DNA of 64,000 nucleotides, taken from IMG/VR virus record IMGVR_UViG_3300025137_005412, positions 88,042-152,041 of that record, one strand, 5' to 3'. Of the stretch, positions 15,027-25,340 are shown piece after piece. The notes under the pieces are model-generated. The model saw only the letters and a program-made list of their open reading frames with translations. It was not told the origin of the DNA and did no database searches. Positions within the stretch are counted from its first letter, which is position 1. Every line of letters begins with the position of its first letter. This DNA is from a virus. The position numbers were made by a program, and so were the translations under genes.

Positions 15027-17372
15027 CTAATTTACCATTGTGTGATACTCAATAGTGATCACATCGGCTATCGCGGTGTTTACCGCAAAGTTAATAACAA
15101 TATTCGAACCTGAAACTGCTGATGAACTTATATCAACCGTATGGTTAACTAAAGCAGTACCTAATCTATTATAAGATTTAGAATTTAATTGTCTTACACC
15201 ATTGTGAAATACTTTAATGTTTTCTGCTAATGGTGTTGTGACTTTATTTGGTACTACAAATGTAAATGATGAGTATGAACCTTCAGAATCATTTACAATA
15301 TGTTCTTGTGTTATCATTCTAAATGAATTAGCAATATGTTTAGAGAATATTTGGTCTATATCACTATCATCTCTTATTACTTGAACAACTCCTCTTGCAG
15401 TTCTTCTCTGTAAGTCAGAGTCTGAATCAAATGTTTGAATATAATTCTTTTTAAGTGTTGCTTTTAAATTTGTACCAGAAACAAGATCATCTGAGTCTAA
15501 TCTTTGAACTCTATCTAAAATTAAATTATCAAATCTTACACGTAGGTCTGAATCTCTAGCCATAGAATCTGAATCAGAAGCAACTGCACTTTCAGATATT
15601 CTATTTAGTAAATGTGTGAATGTTCTTGATACAAGTTCTGAATCTGAATCCATCTTTAAGATTTCTTTTCTTGCTACACTTTGTATAAGATTGTTCTCAG
15701 AATCTTGATTTATTAATTGGTTTATAACTATATCTGAAAGTCTATCTTTAAGACTCGTGTCAGAGTCAATAGTTTTCATTACAATATCATTTACAATAAC
15801 TGATTTATCTGAATCAGTAAATGATCCAATAATTGCTCTTCTTACTTTCTCTAATTCTGAATCATTACCATTCTTATAACCATTATCTGAATCACCAGAT
15901 CCAAATACATATTCTCTTAATGGTCTCCATATTTTATGTCTGTGTAGTTTCTTATCACTGTCAGAAATATTAACACCATTTCCACCAAGATATCTTACAG
16001 AAGTTCTTTCTACAAACTTTTTATTAATATCAAAGAATTTTCTTGCAAATGATGGGTGATACATGTAGTAGTTTGTATGTGTTCTCTTACCACCGTTAGT
16101 TGCTCTACTTCTGTAATCAGAATCTTTTAATTCCATCATGCTGTCTGAATCTACAGCACCAAGTCTGAGTCCCATGAAACCCCAGAAGTTTGCATTTCTG
16201 GCAATTAGATCTGCAATATAATCTGAATCTTTTCTTACTTGAACAAGAACACCCGGTTGGGTTTTCTTATCATAACCTAATGAATATCCTTCAGAGTCTG
16301 AATCAGTTAATACTCCACGACCTTGTTGAGCATCAATTGTTCCTGAACCTGAGACACCTGCTAGATATTGAAACTCTGAATCACGTTTTAGGTGACTAAA
16401 ATCAAGGTAATCATAGAATAAGTTAAAATTACCAGTGTGTAATGGTTGTGATCTTCTTGTGACTGTTTGATATGTAGCACCTAATCTTGTTCCAAGTAAG
16501 TTAGCACCATAAGTTCTCGTATGACCAGCATTAGTAAAGTCTGAATCAAGTATAATACCTTCAACAACTATAGATGCGAGTTTTCTTCTAAGGTAATAAA
16601 GTCTATTTCTGTTTGTATCTGAATCAATTAAATTATTTGTATCTGAGTCATGCTTAAGAGCACCATAAGAGAGATCTCTGTTAAATGGTAATAATAGTCT
16701 TTCAGTATTGCTTGCTGAGTTTCGTAAACCTATAGAATTTTCTTCAAAGAAATCAAGAAATACTTCTAACATGTCTGTTGCAGCTGGTAAGTCTGAATCG
16801 TAATGTAATGGTAATTGTCTTGCAATAGCTTTATAGCCATCACTATCATTCTTGACAATATTCAATTCAGCTTGTAATCTTCTTAGTTCTACTTGATCAA
16901 ATTTTATGAAGTTTATAAAATATGCTTTTAGTAATGTTTTGAAACTTATAAATTTTGATGCTGAATCAGAGTCAGCCGCCATCAATACATGCGGAGCTCC
17001 TTTATAAGTGTTTCCTGCACCATCATCAAATGAAACAGGTATCTCATCTATGAAAGATCTAAGTTTTGACCATTCAGCTGAGTTAGGACCAGTGCCACTA
17101 TCAATAGCTGAAGTCTTACTCCAACCAGAAGGCTTGCCATAATATTCTACTAGGTGATCGCTATCTATGTTTTGGTATATTGTATTGATGACATCTGAGT
17201 CCATGGTTCGAGCGATTGAACGAACATAGTGTCTGAGATCATCAGAAACTCGTTTTGAATCGTGGGCCGTAACTCCACGTGAGTCATATATTTTTGAGAT
17301 TTTTGCCCAATCGGAACGTAATCCCGTTACGTCGGTCTGAAAGGGTCTTATCTCGGAATCATTCAATGCCAT
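15027..17372 (-). CDS. Very DSD-rich fibre-like virion protein
   Basis: The 781-residue product has about 23 DSD and five DSE tripeptides, the highest density in the window. Residues about 520-672 form a periodic series in which each DSD opens a helical unit of roughly 16-25 residues. The last 90 residues (FTFVVPNKVTTPLAENIKVF and then HNGVRQLN) look like a separate strand domain similar to the NGxxL hairpins of the next gene. It starts the minus-strand fibre operon from a divergent late promoter. A trimeric fibre shaft with a C-terminal cap is the likely form. Confidence 0.65.
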   Translation of the reverse strand: MALNDSEIRPFQTDVTGLRSDWAKISKIYDSRGVTAHDSKRVSDDLRHYVRSIARTMDSDVINTIYQNIDSDHLVEYYGKPSGWSKTSAIDSGTGPNSAEWSKLRSFIDEIPVSFDDGAGNTYKGAPHVLMAADSDSASKFISFKTLLKAYFINFIKFDQVELRRLQAELNIVKNDSDGYKAIARQLPLHYDSDLPAATDMLEVFLDFFEENSIGLRNSASNTERLLLPFNRDLSYGALKHDSDTNNLIDSDTNRNRLYYLRRKLASIVVEGIILDSDFTNAGHTRTYGANLLGTRLGATYQTVTRRSQPLHTGNFNLFYDYLDFSHLKRDSEFQYLAGVSGSGTIDAQQGRGVLTDSDSEGYSLGYDKKTQPGVLVQVRKDSDYIADLIARNANFWGFMGLRLGAVDSDSMMELKDSDYRSRATNGGKRTHTNYYMYHPSFARKFFDINKKFVERTSVRYLGGNGVNISDSDKKLHRHKIWRPLREYVFGSGDSDNGYKNGNDSELEKVRRAIIGSFTDSDKSVIVNDIVMKTIDSDTSLKDRLSDIVINQLINQDSENNLIQSVARKEILKMDSDSELVSRTFTHLLNRISESAVASDSDSMARDSDLRVRFDNLILDRVQRLDSDDLVSGTNLKATLKKNYIQTFDSDSDLQRRTARGVVQVIRDDSDIDQIFSKHIANSFRMITQEHIVNDSEGSYSSFTFVVPNKVTTPLAENIKVFHNGVRQLNSKSYNRLGTALVNHTVDISSSAVSGSNIVINFAVNTAIADVITIEYHTMVN
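15357..15815 (-). repeat. Protein-level DSD repeat series in a fibre gene
   Basis: In residues about 520-672 of the fibre-like protein, units open with DSD (once DSE) at intervals of about 16-25 residues; one closely spaced pair is the exception. A Leu lies two to four residues later in most units. Serine codons differ between units, so it is a protein repeat rather than a recent DNA duplication. Confidence 0.6.
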
Positions 17373-17401
17373 TGGTCACCAATTATAAAGTATACTTGAT
17401 T

Positions 17402-17409
17402 TATTTATT
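17402..17409 (-). promoter_or_regulatory. Late promoter of the minus-strand fibre operon
   Basis: AATAAATA on the minus strand, about 30 bases before the ATG at 17372, with a GGTGA ribosome-like site near the start. It faces away from the gp25 promoter, seven bases off. Confidence 0.6.
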
Positions 17410-17416
17410 CTTTTGG

Positions 17417-17424
17417 AATAAATA
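17417..17424 (+). promoter_or_regulatory. Late promoter of the baseplate wedge operon
   Basis: AATAAATA four bases before the gp25 ATG at 17429. It is the plus-strand half of a back-to-back pair with the fibre promoter. The spacing predicts a transcript beginning at or within a base or two of the ATG. Confidence 0.6.
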
Positions 17425-17428
17425 ATTC

Positions 17429-17836
17429 ATGGCAATACAACAGACATTTCAAAGAAAAAGCAAATATAAAGATTTCGATCTAAACTTCACAAAACACCCT
17501 CTTACAAATGATTTAGCTGTAAAAAAAGGTGTATCATCTATTAATCAATCTGTGAAGAGTTTAATTCAGACCGCTTTCTATGAGAGACCATTTCAACCGA
17601 CTCTTGGTTCACAAGCTAGAAGCCTTTTGTTTGAAAATGCTGATGCGATAGTTATACAGAACATGAGAACATTGATCAAAGAGACAATTACAAATCATGA
17701 ACCAAGAGTAGCAGTGCGAAGTATTGCTATTCAAGATATGACAGATTCAAATGCTTATGCTATTGAATTAAGATATGAGATGCTTGATATTAAAACAGAT
17801 GAGACACTCAATATAGTTCTCGAGAGACTGAGGTAA
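17429..17836 (+). CDS. 25: Baseplate wedge protein gp25
   Basis: The 135-residue protein is a typical gp25: DFDLNFTKHP at the N-terminus, ERPFQPTLGS, and the family EPR motif in NHEPRVAVRSI. gp25 (the T6SS TssE relative) forms part of the wedge core that holds the sheath start. It is followed after two bases by gp6, its structural partner. No DSD is present. Confidence 0.95.
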   Translation: MAIQQTFQRKSKYKDFDLNFTKHPLTNDLAVKKGVSSINQSVKSLIQTAFYERPFQPTLGSQARSLLFENADAIVIQNMRTLIKETITNHEPRVAVRSIAIQDMTDSNAYAIELRYEMLDIKTDETLNIVLERLR

Positions 17837-17838
17837 AA

Positions 17839-19653
17839 ATGTCCGACAATAGACCAATTATAGCCAATCCTGATTTCAATGATATAAAACAGGATATCAT
17901 TACACATTTCAAAGCAGATTCTAATTTTGCTGACTATGATTTCAAAGGTTCAGCTATGAATACTATCATAGATATTCTAGCTTATAACACACACTATAAT
18001 AATCTTGCTGCAAACTATCTTGTAAATGAATCATTCTTAGATACAGCACTCATGAGAAATAATATCATTTCAATTTCTAAGATGTTGAACTATACACCAA
18101 GATCTAAAGCTGCAGCTAAAGCAAGTTTAACATTAAGAATTCCAAAAGTAAATGGTAATAACGTTTACACAATTCCAGCTGGAAGTTTATTTACCGCTTC
18201 TGATGGTTCAACAACATATAACTTCTACACATTAAGAAACTACAGTGTTCAATATGATGCAACTGATGCGAACGGTGTCACAAGAGATGTGATTATAGAA
18301 ATTTGTGAAGGTGATCAAATTACACAAAGATTTGCAGCTACAGCTGAACACACAAGTTTTCCTAAATTTGAATTAGGTAATAAAGGAATAGACACAAAAA
18401 CAATTAGTGTATCAGTAAATGGAGAGACTTGGACACCAGTCACAAACGATACACAAGGAACCACTGGAGTTTCAAACCTTAGTACAATATATTTTATTGA
18501 AGAAACAAGAAATTTACAACATAGTATTATGTTTGGTAATGGTGTATTAGGTAAGAAGCTAGAAGTTGGTGATGAAATATTAGCAACATACATCGTAACG
18601 AATGGTGCAGAAGCAAATGGAATTAATAATTTTTCAATTAAGATTTCTGGAAGATCTGATATAACAACAGTATTGACAGTGCCAGCTGATGGTGGTGGTG
18701 ATATAGAAACTATAAGAGAAATTAAAGACAACGCACCTAACTGGTTCCAAGCACAATTCAGAGCCGTAACAGAAAATGATTATAAAGCTATATTAAAAAA
18801 AGAGTATGCTGATATTCAAGCTTTGAATGTTTATGGTGGTGAAACTGTAGGTAAACCTGGTAAAGTTTTCTTTTCAATTAAACCAAAGTCTGGTGACAAA
18901 TTAACAGAACAAGCAAAACTTACAATCACTAGAGATATATTATCTAAATTTAATCTTGTGACTGTCACACCAACTGTTGTAGATCCACTTATAACAAGAA
19001 TTATTGTTAAAACAGTTTTACAATTTGACAACTCTAAGATTACTACAAGTTCTGAAGTTTTAGAATCTAAAGTATTAGCATTGTATAATGTATTGAACTC
19101 ATCTTACATTGGTGATTTTATGGAATCATTCTCAGTGTCAAGATTAATGGAAGAAATTTTAAAGCTAGATAATTCAATCACAGCTGTAAATCCTAGAATC
19201 AATTTAAGATTTAATGTAAATGCAAAGAATTCGCTTTTAGATAATTCATCATTCACATTTAATAATAGATTACATACTGAACCTTATGCTGGTGAAGCCT
19301 CTGTAGGTGGTGTATTAAATTCAACATTATTTAAAAGATCTGGAAGAACTAACTTCTCCAAATTTGTAGATGATGGTAAAGGAATATTAAGACTTGTTGA
19401 TGTAATTGAAGGTTCAAACATTATTGTTAACACATCAGCAGGAACAATAAATTATGAAACAGGTGAAGTTAATGTCACTGATTTTGATCCAGAAGATGGA
19501 ACAATTGGTTTTATCGTTATACCAGAATCTTTTGATGTTCAGGTACAAGGTAATTATCTTTTACAAATATCAACTGGAGATTCAACAGTAAGAGCGATTG
19601 ATAAGAATGATACAGCTTCACTCAACTTATTTAATGTATCGAGAGCAAGTTAA
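17839..19653 (+). CDS. 6: Baseplate wedge protein gp6
   Basis: The product has 604 residues (T4 gp6: 660). The N-terminal part carries the family pattern FKADSNFADYDFKGSAMNTI and then IDILAYNTHYN, followed by NESFLDTALMR and a domain with FGNGVLGKKLEVGD. gp6 (TssF-like) forms the baseplate inner ring with gp7, gp25 and gp53. Despite its size it has no DSD tripeptide, in sharp contrast to the next gene, with which it overlaps by one base. Confidence 0.93.
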   Translation: MSDNRPIIANPDFNDIKQDIITHFKADSNFADYDFKGSAMNTIIDILAYNTHYNNLAANYLVNESFLDTALMRNNIISISKMLNYTPRSKAAAKASLTLRIPKVNGNNVYTIPAGSLFTASDGSTTYNFYTLRNYSVQYDATDANGVTRDVIIEICEGDQITQRFAATAEHTSFPKFELGNKGIDTKTISVSVNGETWTPVTNDTQGTTGVSNLSTIYFIEETRNLQHSIMFGNGVLGKKLEVGDEILATYIVTNGAEANGINNFSIKISGRSDITTVLTVPADGGGDIETIREIKDNAPNWFQAQFRAVTENDYKAILKKEYADIQALNVYGGETVGKPGKVFFSIKPKSGDKLTEQAKLTITRDILSKFNLVTVTPTVVDPLITRIIVKTVLQFDNSKITTSSEVLESKVLALYNVLNSSYIGDFMESFSVSRLMEEILKLDNSITAVNPRINLRFNVNAKNSLLDNSSFTFNNRLHTEPYAGEASVGGVLNSTLFKRSGRTNFSKFVDDGKGILRLVDVIEGSNIIVNTSAGTINYETGEVNVTDFDPEDGTIGFIVIPESFDVQVQGNYLLQISTGDSTVRAIDKNDTASLNLFNVSRAS

Positions 19654-22600
19654 TGGCCAAACATATACTGCCAATAGTCAAAACGCAGTTGCCGGAGTTC
19701 ATAAGATCTGAACATCCGCAATTTGAGCTGTTCATCAGTGCATATTACGAGTATCTAGAAAAACAAACTGATAGTGATTCAACATCAGCTTTAAATCTTT
19801 TTAAGTCTGCACCCAATGCGGGTGCAATAATAAACAATGCAGAAGAATATCGTGATGTACATACTACACTTAACGAGTTCAAAGAGTACTTTCAAAAACA
19901 ATTAACTCCATTTGTAATAACAGGAAACAAAGTCACAGATGGAATAGTATTCCAAAAAGCTAGAGATGTTTACTTATCTAAAGGTTCTCCAAATTCATTT
20001 AAGCTTTTATTTAGAATATTGTTTGGTCAAGAGATTGATCTCTTCGAACCTAAAAATCAAATTCTTATTGCTTCAGAATCATTGTATACATCATTTGCAC
20101 AGATAAAAGCTGAAGTAATACAAAATGAATCTAATCTTGGTGACTTTAATTATGAGCTTGCAACAATACGTTTAGACACTGACATAAATGATAGTGATGC
20201 ATCTAAGAATATACTCACTGTTCTTGATGGTACATTTACTGGTGTTACGAAAAACAATAGAACAGTACTTACATTATATCTTACAAAAAATCCAGATTCA
20301 GATATGAATGGATTACTTGTTCCAAGAAGAGAAGTACTTTTAAGAGATTCACAAGACCCCACAAAAGAAGTAAAAGTAAGATTATTAAATCACTTAGGAA
20401 ATGTAAGTGTCACAGACGGTGGTTCTGGATTTAGAATTGGTGATAAGTTCTTTGTAAGAGATACCACAACAACTATACCAGTTCAGGTGACGAAAGTTGC
20501 ATCAGGCGAAATTGATAGATTAATGATAAGATCAAGAGGTACTAACTACAGAGTTGGTGATACAATTGAATTTCTTGATACCGCCTCAGGTGCAGGTGCT
20601 TTAGCATTCATTACCGGTGTTGATCAACAAGGTACAGTCACACAAATAGATGGTACAAATGTAAGATTAGGTGAAGCAAATACTGGTTATCTTTCAGAAG
20701 AATTTGAACCTGTAGTAGTTCCTATTATTCAAAAAGGTCAATACACACATATTCCTGTACCATTTATAAGAACAAATACTGGTTCTGGTTTAGTAGTAAG
20801 TGGTCTATCATCTCAGGTTGGAAAGATATTAGAGGTATCTACTCCACAAACTGGATTCTTTGACTCAGATAGTTTTGGTATTCCAACACTTGAAAGTCCA
20901 TTAGGTATCAGAATTACAAATGAAGAATCAATTGATGTAGGTAATGTTATTGAGTTTCAACATTTTACACCAGATTCAGAAGGTGGTTCATTAAGACACG
21001 ATAGTGAAGTCTTTACAATTAATTTAACAATACAAGATTCTGATGGTATTACAAATGATAGTGATACATTATATTGGTCTGGTATAGAAGAACTTGGAAC
21101 AAACGTATTGTATGATAGCACTTCTGGTGGTTCTAATTATGCTCCTGGAAGTATGGCTGATTCAGATGATATAATTGTTTCAAGCAACTTTGACAAACAC
21201 CGATTTGATGGTAGAAGTAATGGTCTATTTAGTACTCAATGGGTTCAAGGTATAGTAGAACCTAAACTTTTAGGTGGCAATAGAACTAAAGATGCACGTC
21301 ATTATGTAAACTATTCATCTAACAGAAAGTATTTCTTTAGAAGTGGTTTAAAATTTAAGATTATAAGAATGCCTGTTGCATGGGATTCTGAAAATTACAA
21401 TTGGAAAATTAGACAAATAAAATATTATGACTCTGATGGAGATAGTGATTTTATAGAAAGATGGAAAGCAAATCCTGAATTTGATATTCAAGGAATTACA
21501 CCAACTTATTATTCTTGGGAATTAGGTCAACCAGGTCCTAATAAATGGGCTAGATGGGTAAGTGCTTGGGCAGCAATTGATGGTGGTCACTTAAATGAAT
21601 CAGATGGTAAGTTTACAACAACTGCAACCGAAGGAAATGCAGCATGGAAAAATATTCAACACCAAACTACAAGAGTTGCAGGTAAACCTGGACAAAGATA
21701 TGGATATCCAGTAAACAGATCAGATTCTGATGAATATCAATTAGGTCAATTTAGTAATAGTACAAATGCTATTGATTCAGTTGACATGCCACTAGATAAG
21801 TATAAGAATGCTGGTATGAGATTAGGCGATCCAGAAAGAACTACACATCCAGTAGATTCTGACAACGGTGGTGGTGGTACTAGTGGTATTAATATATGGT
21901 ACGATCATGCGGATAACGCTAGTGAAGCTGGTGATTTAATTAAGTTGCAAACAGAACCAGCATCAAGACATGCAGTACAAGCTTTTCCAATTAAGATCGA
22001 TGACCCAAGACTTTACAGATTAGATAAGTTTCATTTAGATCAATTAAAACAATCTGCAGTAAATGATTCTGAAAACACATTAACATATAGTACAGAGATT
22101 TTTGTATCTGCAGACTTATCAGATTCTGATGGTTCAGGTAAGGGAACATCAAAAACTATTGGTGAATTTGTTAGTACTGGATATGGTGGTGTAGTTGCTA
22201 CTAAATCAGCTGACGGTACAAGCTTTACAATTTCTAAGGCAGATAGCGAGCAGGTTTTATCTACATTGAACAAACCAATGAATTTCCCTAATGATAGTGA
22301 AATACTAGTTTTTGATAGATTACCTCACGCATTGTTAAGAGTTATTAAAGTAAACCCTTCTGACGGTACTAAACTATCACAAGAAACATTCCCAGTTTCA
22401 AATGCTATAGTTCAATATGAATCACCAATTTTGAAAACAGGTTTTCCTCTTACTTCAATAACAGAAAAAACATTTCTTAACGAATCAGGTTTTTTAAGTT
22501 CTATTTCTGGTGGTATATTAAGAGATAACTATACAGTATCAGAATTCTCATACATCATTCAAACAGAATTATCTATGAATAAATGGAGAGGACCAATCAA

Positions 22601-23900
22601 AGATACTTTACATCCTGCTGGAATGTATATGTTTGGTGAATTAAATGTTGATACGAGTGCTGAAATCAATACAGGAAATTCTGCATTGCCACACACAGAC
22701 ATTGGTACTGAAGCATCTTCACTTACATTTGATGCAGATGATGATTATTATAATGATAAGCAAACTGAAGGTATTGCTGTTTTTTCAGATAGTATTTCTT
22801 TTGCTTCAAATCCATTTAATGTTGTATCATTAACAAACGATGCATCAGGAACTTTCCTTACCGCAGATTATACTCAGAGAAATGTTGAATCATCAATACA
22901 ATCACAAAGAGGAAATGCTTTCTTTGATTATGAACCAGTTGGTCTCGTACATAAAGTATGGACAGTGTTTGACTCTGAAGGTCATTACAATCATGTAAGA
23001 GGAGCAATTGATTCAGACTCTGATTTGAAAGCTAAATTTGGAATGTACTTCACACCAAGACAAGGTGATGGTAAACTAATATTAGGTTCAGGCTTTGATT
23101 CAGATTTCTTTAAGAGAGATATTACAACACAAGTTCATGATAGTGAAATTACTCGTGACTCAAAAGTTAATAATGTAAAAACTCATTATGTGCCTAGTGA
23201 ATTTCATGGAGCCAAAAGATATGGTAATATAGAATTAATTGGTATATCACAAGTCAAATATGAAGATTTTGAGTTATTTAGAGTTTATGATTCAGAAATT
23301 CCAAAAGATATTTTTCAAAGATGGGATGCTGAAACTGCCGTAACATTTGAAAAAATTGATTACAGTAGAATCAAAGATAGTGATAAAGATGTTGATACGT
23401 TCAACACTCCATTAGAAAGAACAAGAGAAATAAGAATAAGTAAAGCTGTTGACTTTAACACAGCATTAAGACTTAATAAAGATTTGAACTTCACAGTAAA
23501 TGGAACAACTTACTATGACTTAGAAGCATTTGAACAAAAGTATCATAACTTCAATGCTTTAAGAGATTCTGAGTACAATGAAGGTTGGAGCATACCAGGA
23601 AAATTCACAGCATTAGGTAATATTAGACAGACTGCACCTGACTCAGAATATGATTCAGATATGATTGTAAGAGATGATCAAGCACGTAAGCGATTTGCTA
23701 TTGAAAAAGAAAGAGGATATTCAGATACTAAATCACCTCGAACAGCAAGAGCTTTTGGAAATTATTTAGGTGGATCTAATACTATAATCGTAAGACCTAC
23801 TTATCCTGCGGGTGCTGGAATAAATAATACAGCACAACTATTAGGAACAGTTTCTGACTCAGATTACAAAGAGAATCTAGAATTTAAGAGAAAAAATTAA
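19653..23900 (+). CDS. Large baseplate protein in the gp7 position, DSD-rich
   Basis: The 1415-residue protein begins LPIVKTQLPEFIRSEHP and continues to FQKARDVYLSKGSPNSFKLL and LFRILFGQEID. This N-terminal pattern is one I know from large structural proteins following gp6 in marine T4-like phages. T4 gp7 (1032 residues) has the same position, so a wedge role is likely, though direct gp7 homology is not shown. About 18 DSD and 11 DSE tripeptides are spread through residues 38-1405. A GD/YRVGD beta domain lies at about 255-320. It overlaps gp6 and gp8 by one base each. Confidence 0.65.
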   Translation: MAKHILPIVKTQLPEFIRSEHPQFELFISAYYEYLEKQTDSDSTSALNLFKSAPNAGAIINNAEEYRDVHTTLNEFKEYFQKQLTPFVITGNKVTDGIVFQKARDVYLSKGSPNSFKLLFRILFGQEIDLFEPKNQILIASESLYTSFAQIKAEVIQNESNLGDFNYELATIRLDTDINDSDASKNILTVLDGTFTGVTKNNRTVLTLYLTKNPDSDMNGLLVPRREVLLRDSQDPTKEVKVRLLNHLGNVSVTDGGSGFRIGDKFFVRDTTTTIPVQVTKVASGEIDRLMIRSRGTNYRVGDTIEFLDTASGAGALAFITGVDQQGTVTQIDGTNVRLGEANTGYLSEEFEPVVVPIIQKGQYTHIPVPFIRTNTGSGLVVSGLSSQVGKILEVSTPQTGFFDSDSFGIPTLESPLGIRITNEESIDVGNVIEFQHFTPDSEGGSLRHDSEVFTINLTIQDSDGITNDSDTLYWSGIEELGTNVLYDSTSGGSNYAPGSMADSDDIIVSSNFDKHRFDGRSNGLFSTQWVQGIVEPKLLGGNRTKDARHYVNYSSNRKYFFRSGLKFKIIRMPVAWDSENYNWKIRQIKYYDSDGDSDFIERWKANPEFDIQGITPTYYSWELGQPGPNKWARWVSAWAAIDGGHLNESDGKFTTTATEGNAAWKNIQHQTTRVAGKPGQRYGYPVNRSDSDEYQLGQFSNSTNAIDSVDMPLDKYKNAGMRLGDPERTTHPVDSDNGGGGTSGINIWYDHADNASEAGDLIKLQTEPASRHAVQAFPIKIDDPRLYRLDKFHLDQLKQSAVNDSENTLTYSTEIFVSADLSDSDGSGKGTSKTIGEFVSTGYGGVVATKSADGTSFTISKADSEQVLSTLNKPMNFPNDSEILVFDRLPHALLRVIKVNPSDGTKLSQETFPVSNAIVQYESPILKTGFPLTSITEKTFLNESGFLSSISGGILRDNYTVSEFSYIIQTELSMNKWRGPIKDTLHPAGMYMFGELNVDTSAEINTGNSALPHTDIGTEASSLTFDADDDYYNDKQTEGIAVFSDSISFASNPFNVVSLTNDASGTFLTADYTQRNVESSIQSQRGNAFFDYEPVGLVHKVWTVFDSEGHYNHVRGAIDSDSDLKAKFGMYFTPRQGDGKLILGSGFDSDFFKRDITTQVHDSEITRDSKVNNVKTHYVPSEFHGAKRYGNIELIGISQVKYEDFELFRVYDSEIPKDIFQRWDAETAVTFEKIDYSRIKDSDKDVDTFNTPLERTREIRISKAVDFNTALRLNKDLNFTVNGTTYYDLEAFEQKYHNFNALRDSEYNEGWSIPGKFTALGNIRQTAPDSEYDSDMIVRDDQARKRFAIEKERGYSDTKSPRTARAFGNYLGGSNTIIVRPTYPAGAGINNTAQLLGTVSDSDYKENLEFKRKN

Positions 23901-25312
23901 TGGCAACTATAGGTAAAGTCACTAACGAATTAAAAACACTTTTAACTAAGTCAACACGTGATGAGATTCGTGATACAACGAATGATGACTCGTTTTATGC
24001 GTTTATTGCCTATACAGATTCCGAAGACTATCCCTTCAGTGACTCAGACGCTTCTGAGGCTGTAACGGACTCAGATCTAATAGGAATCTATAAGAATATG
24101 GTCACAATGCACCGAGTACTGCCTGGAGGTGTTTCTCGAGTGATTAAGAGAAAGAACTGGATAACTAATAGTAGTTATGTCGGTTGGAACTCAGATACTT
24201 CAAATGATAGTGACTATTATGTAATGTCTACAGAGATTGTGCAAGGTGTTCCAAGACAAAATGTTTATAAGTGTTTGAATGCTCCATCTAAAGTATCATC
24301 CACTGTAGCACCAACTGGTTCATCTTCATTACCATTTAAAACTTCTGATAATTATTGGTGGCAGTATATGTACACAATTACAAATTCAGATGCTATTTTA
24401 TTTATGACATCTGCATTTATGCCAATACCAGAAAGAGTTGATGTAGCTGAATCCGTTAACGTAACGGCAGGTACCGCAAGATATGACTTATTGCAAGTAC
24501 AAAATAATGCAATTAAAGGTAGTGTCTTTAATGTAAGAATAAAACATGGTCCTAATGAAAGACCAGACTCTGATAAATTAAGAGGATTTACAAACAAACT
24601 TGTTGTAAACATTAAAGGTAAAGATGGAGTAGGTAATACACCTACACAAACATTTAAAGCAACTGCAACTAGAGATAGTGAACAGTCAGCTGTATGGAAA
24701 TTTCAAGTACAACAATATGGTATAGGTTATACTGCACTTCCTTATGCTTGTGATTCTGAGAATGATTCAGAAATTAAATGTTTCAGATTAGATCTTGCTC
24801 CTGGACTTGGACATGGTGCTGATGCTGGTGATGAACTACAAGCGAGAGATGTTATGATGACTTCTCGTGTAATTCCACTAGATAATGGATTTTCAAAATT
24901 AGCAAGTGGTGAATTCAGTATGATTGGATTAATTAAGAATCCTATTGATACAGCTACAAATAGAATTGGAACACAAAATTATTATACAGTTGCTAAAAAA
25001 ATAACATGTGATAACGCTGCATTATTCAAAATCAATGATGTGTTCTATAAACAAGGTGATTCAGATACAGCTGGTAAAGTTGTTTCGATAGATAATAAAG
25101 ATGTTTTTTATATTAATGTTGGAAAATTAAGAAACAATTTTGCAGACAGTGATCAGATTATTTCCACTACTCACAATAATGTAATTCAGAAAGCTAAGTC
25201 AGCTGATGTTATCTTTAATAGTGGTCAATTCTTATCGGTTGATTATTTACCAACAGCATTAGAAAGATCACAAGATCAGATAGAATCATTGAATATTATC
25301 TTGAAATTGTAA
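23900..25312 (+). CDS. 8: Baseplate wedge protein gp8
   Basis: The 470-residue protein is longer than T4 gp8 (334). The gp8-like core is recognisable: RVLPGGVSRVIKRKNW, QNVYKCLNAPSK, then FKTSDNYWWQYMYTI, and MPIPERV. gp8 bridges gp7, gp6 and gp10 at the baseplate edge. About six DSD tripeptides are present (SDSDAS, TDSDLI, NDSDYY, PDSDKL, GDSDTA, ADSDQI), several in places that look like loops. It is translated right after the gp7-position gene (one-base overlap). Confidence 0.78.
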   Translation: MATIGKVTNELKTLLTKSTRDEIRDTTNDDSFYAFIAYTDSEDYPFSDSDASEAVTDSDLIGIYKNMVTMHRVLPGGVSRVIKRKNWITNSSYVGWNSDTSNDSDYYVMSTEIVQGVPRQNVYKCLNAPSKVSSTVAPTGSSSLPFKTSDNYWWQYMYTITNSDAILFMTSAFMPIPERVDVAESVNVTAGTARYDLLQVQNNAIKGSVFNVRIKHGPNERPDSDKLRGFTNKLVVNIKGKDGVGNTPTQTFKATATRDSEQSAVWKFQVQQYGIGYTALPYACDSENDSEIKCFRLDLAPGLGHGADAGDELQARDVMMTSRVIPLDNGFSKLASGEFSMIGLIKNPIDTATNRIGTQNYYTVAKKITCDNAALFKINDVFYKQGDSDTAGKVVSIDNKDVFYINVGKLRNNFADSDQIISTTHNNVIQKAKSADVIFNSGQFLSVDYLPTALERSQDQIESLNIILKL

Positions 25313-25318
25313 TAAATA
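25311..25318 (+). promoter_or_regulatory. Late promoter before the 2090-residue tail protein
   Basis: AATAAATA overlapping the gp8 stop codon, 22 bases before the ATG at 25341, with a purine-rich GAGAGAGA stretch between them that may serve as ribosome site. Confidence 0.5.
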
Positions 25319-25340
25319 AAAAGAGAGAGATTTACTATAT

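Noticed and set aside
15027-17372. GATTCAGAT-type 9-mers as a DNA uptake or recognition sequence, or a CRISPR-like repeat
   Set aside because: The 9-mers are always in the coding frame as Asp-Ser-Asp, use different Ser codons and have irregular spacing, so the signal is in the protein, not in the DNA.
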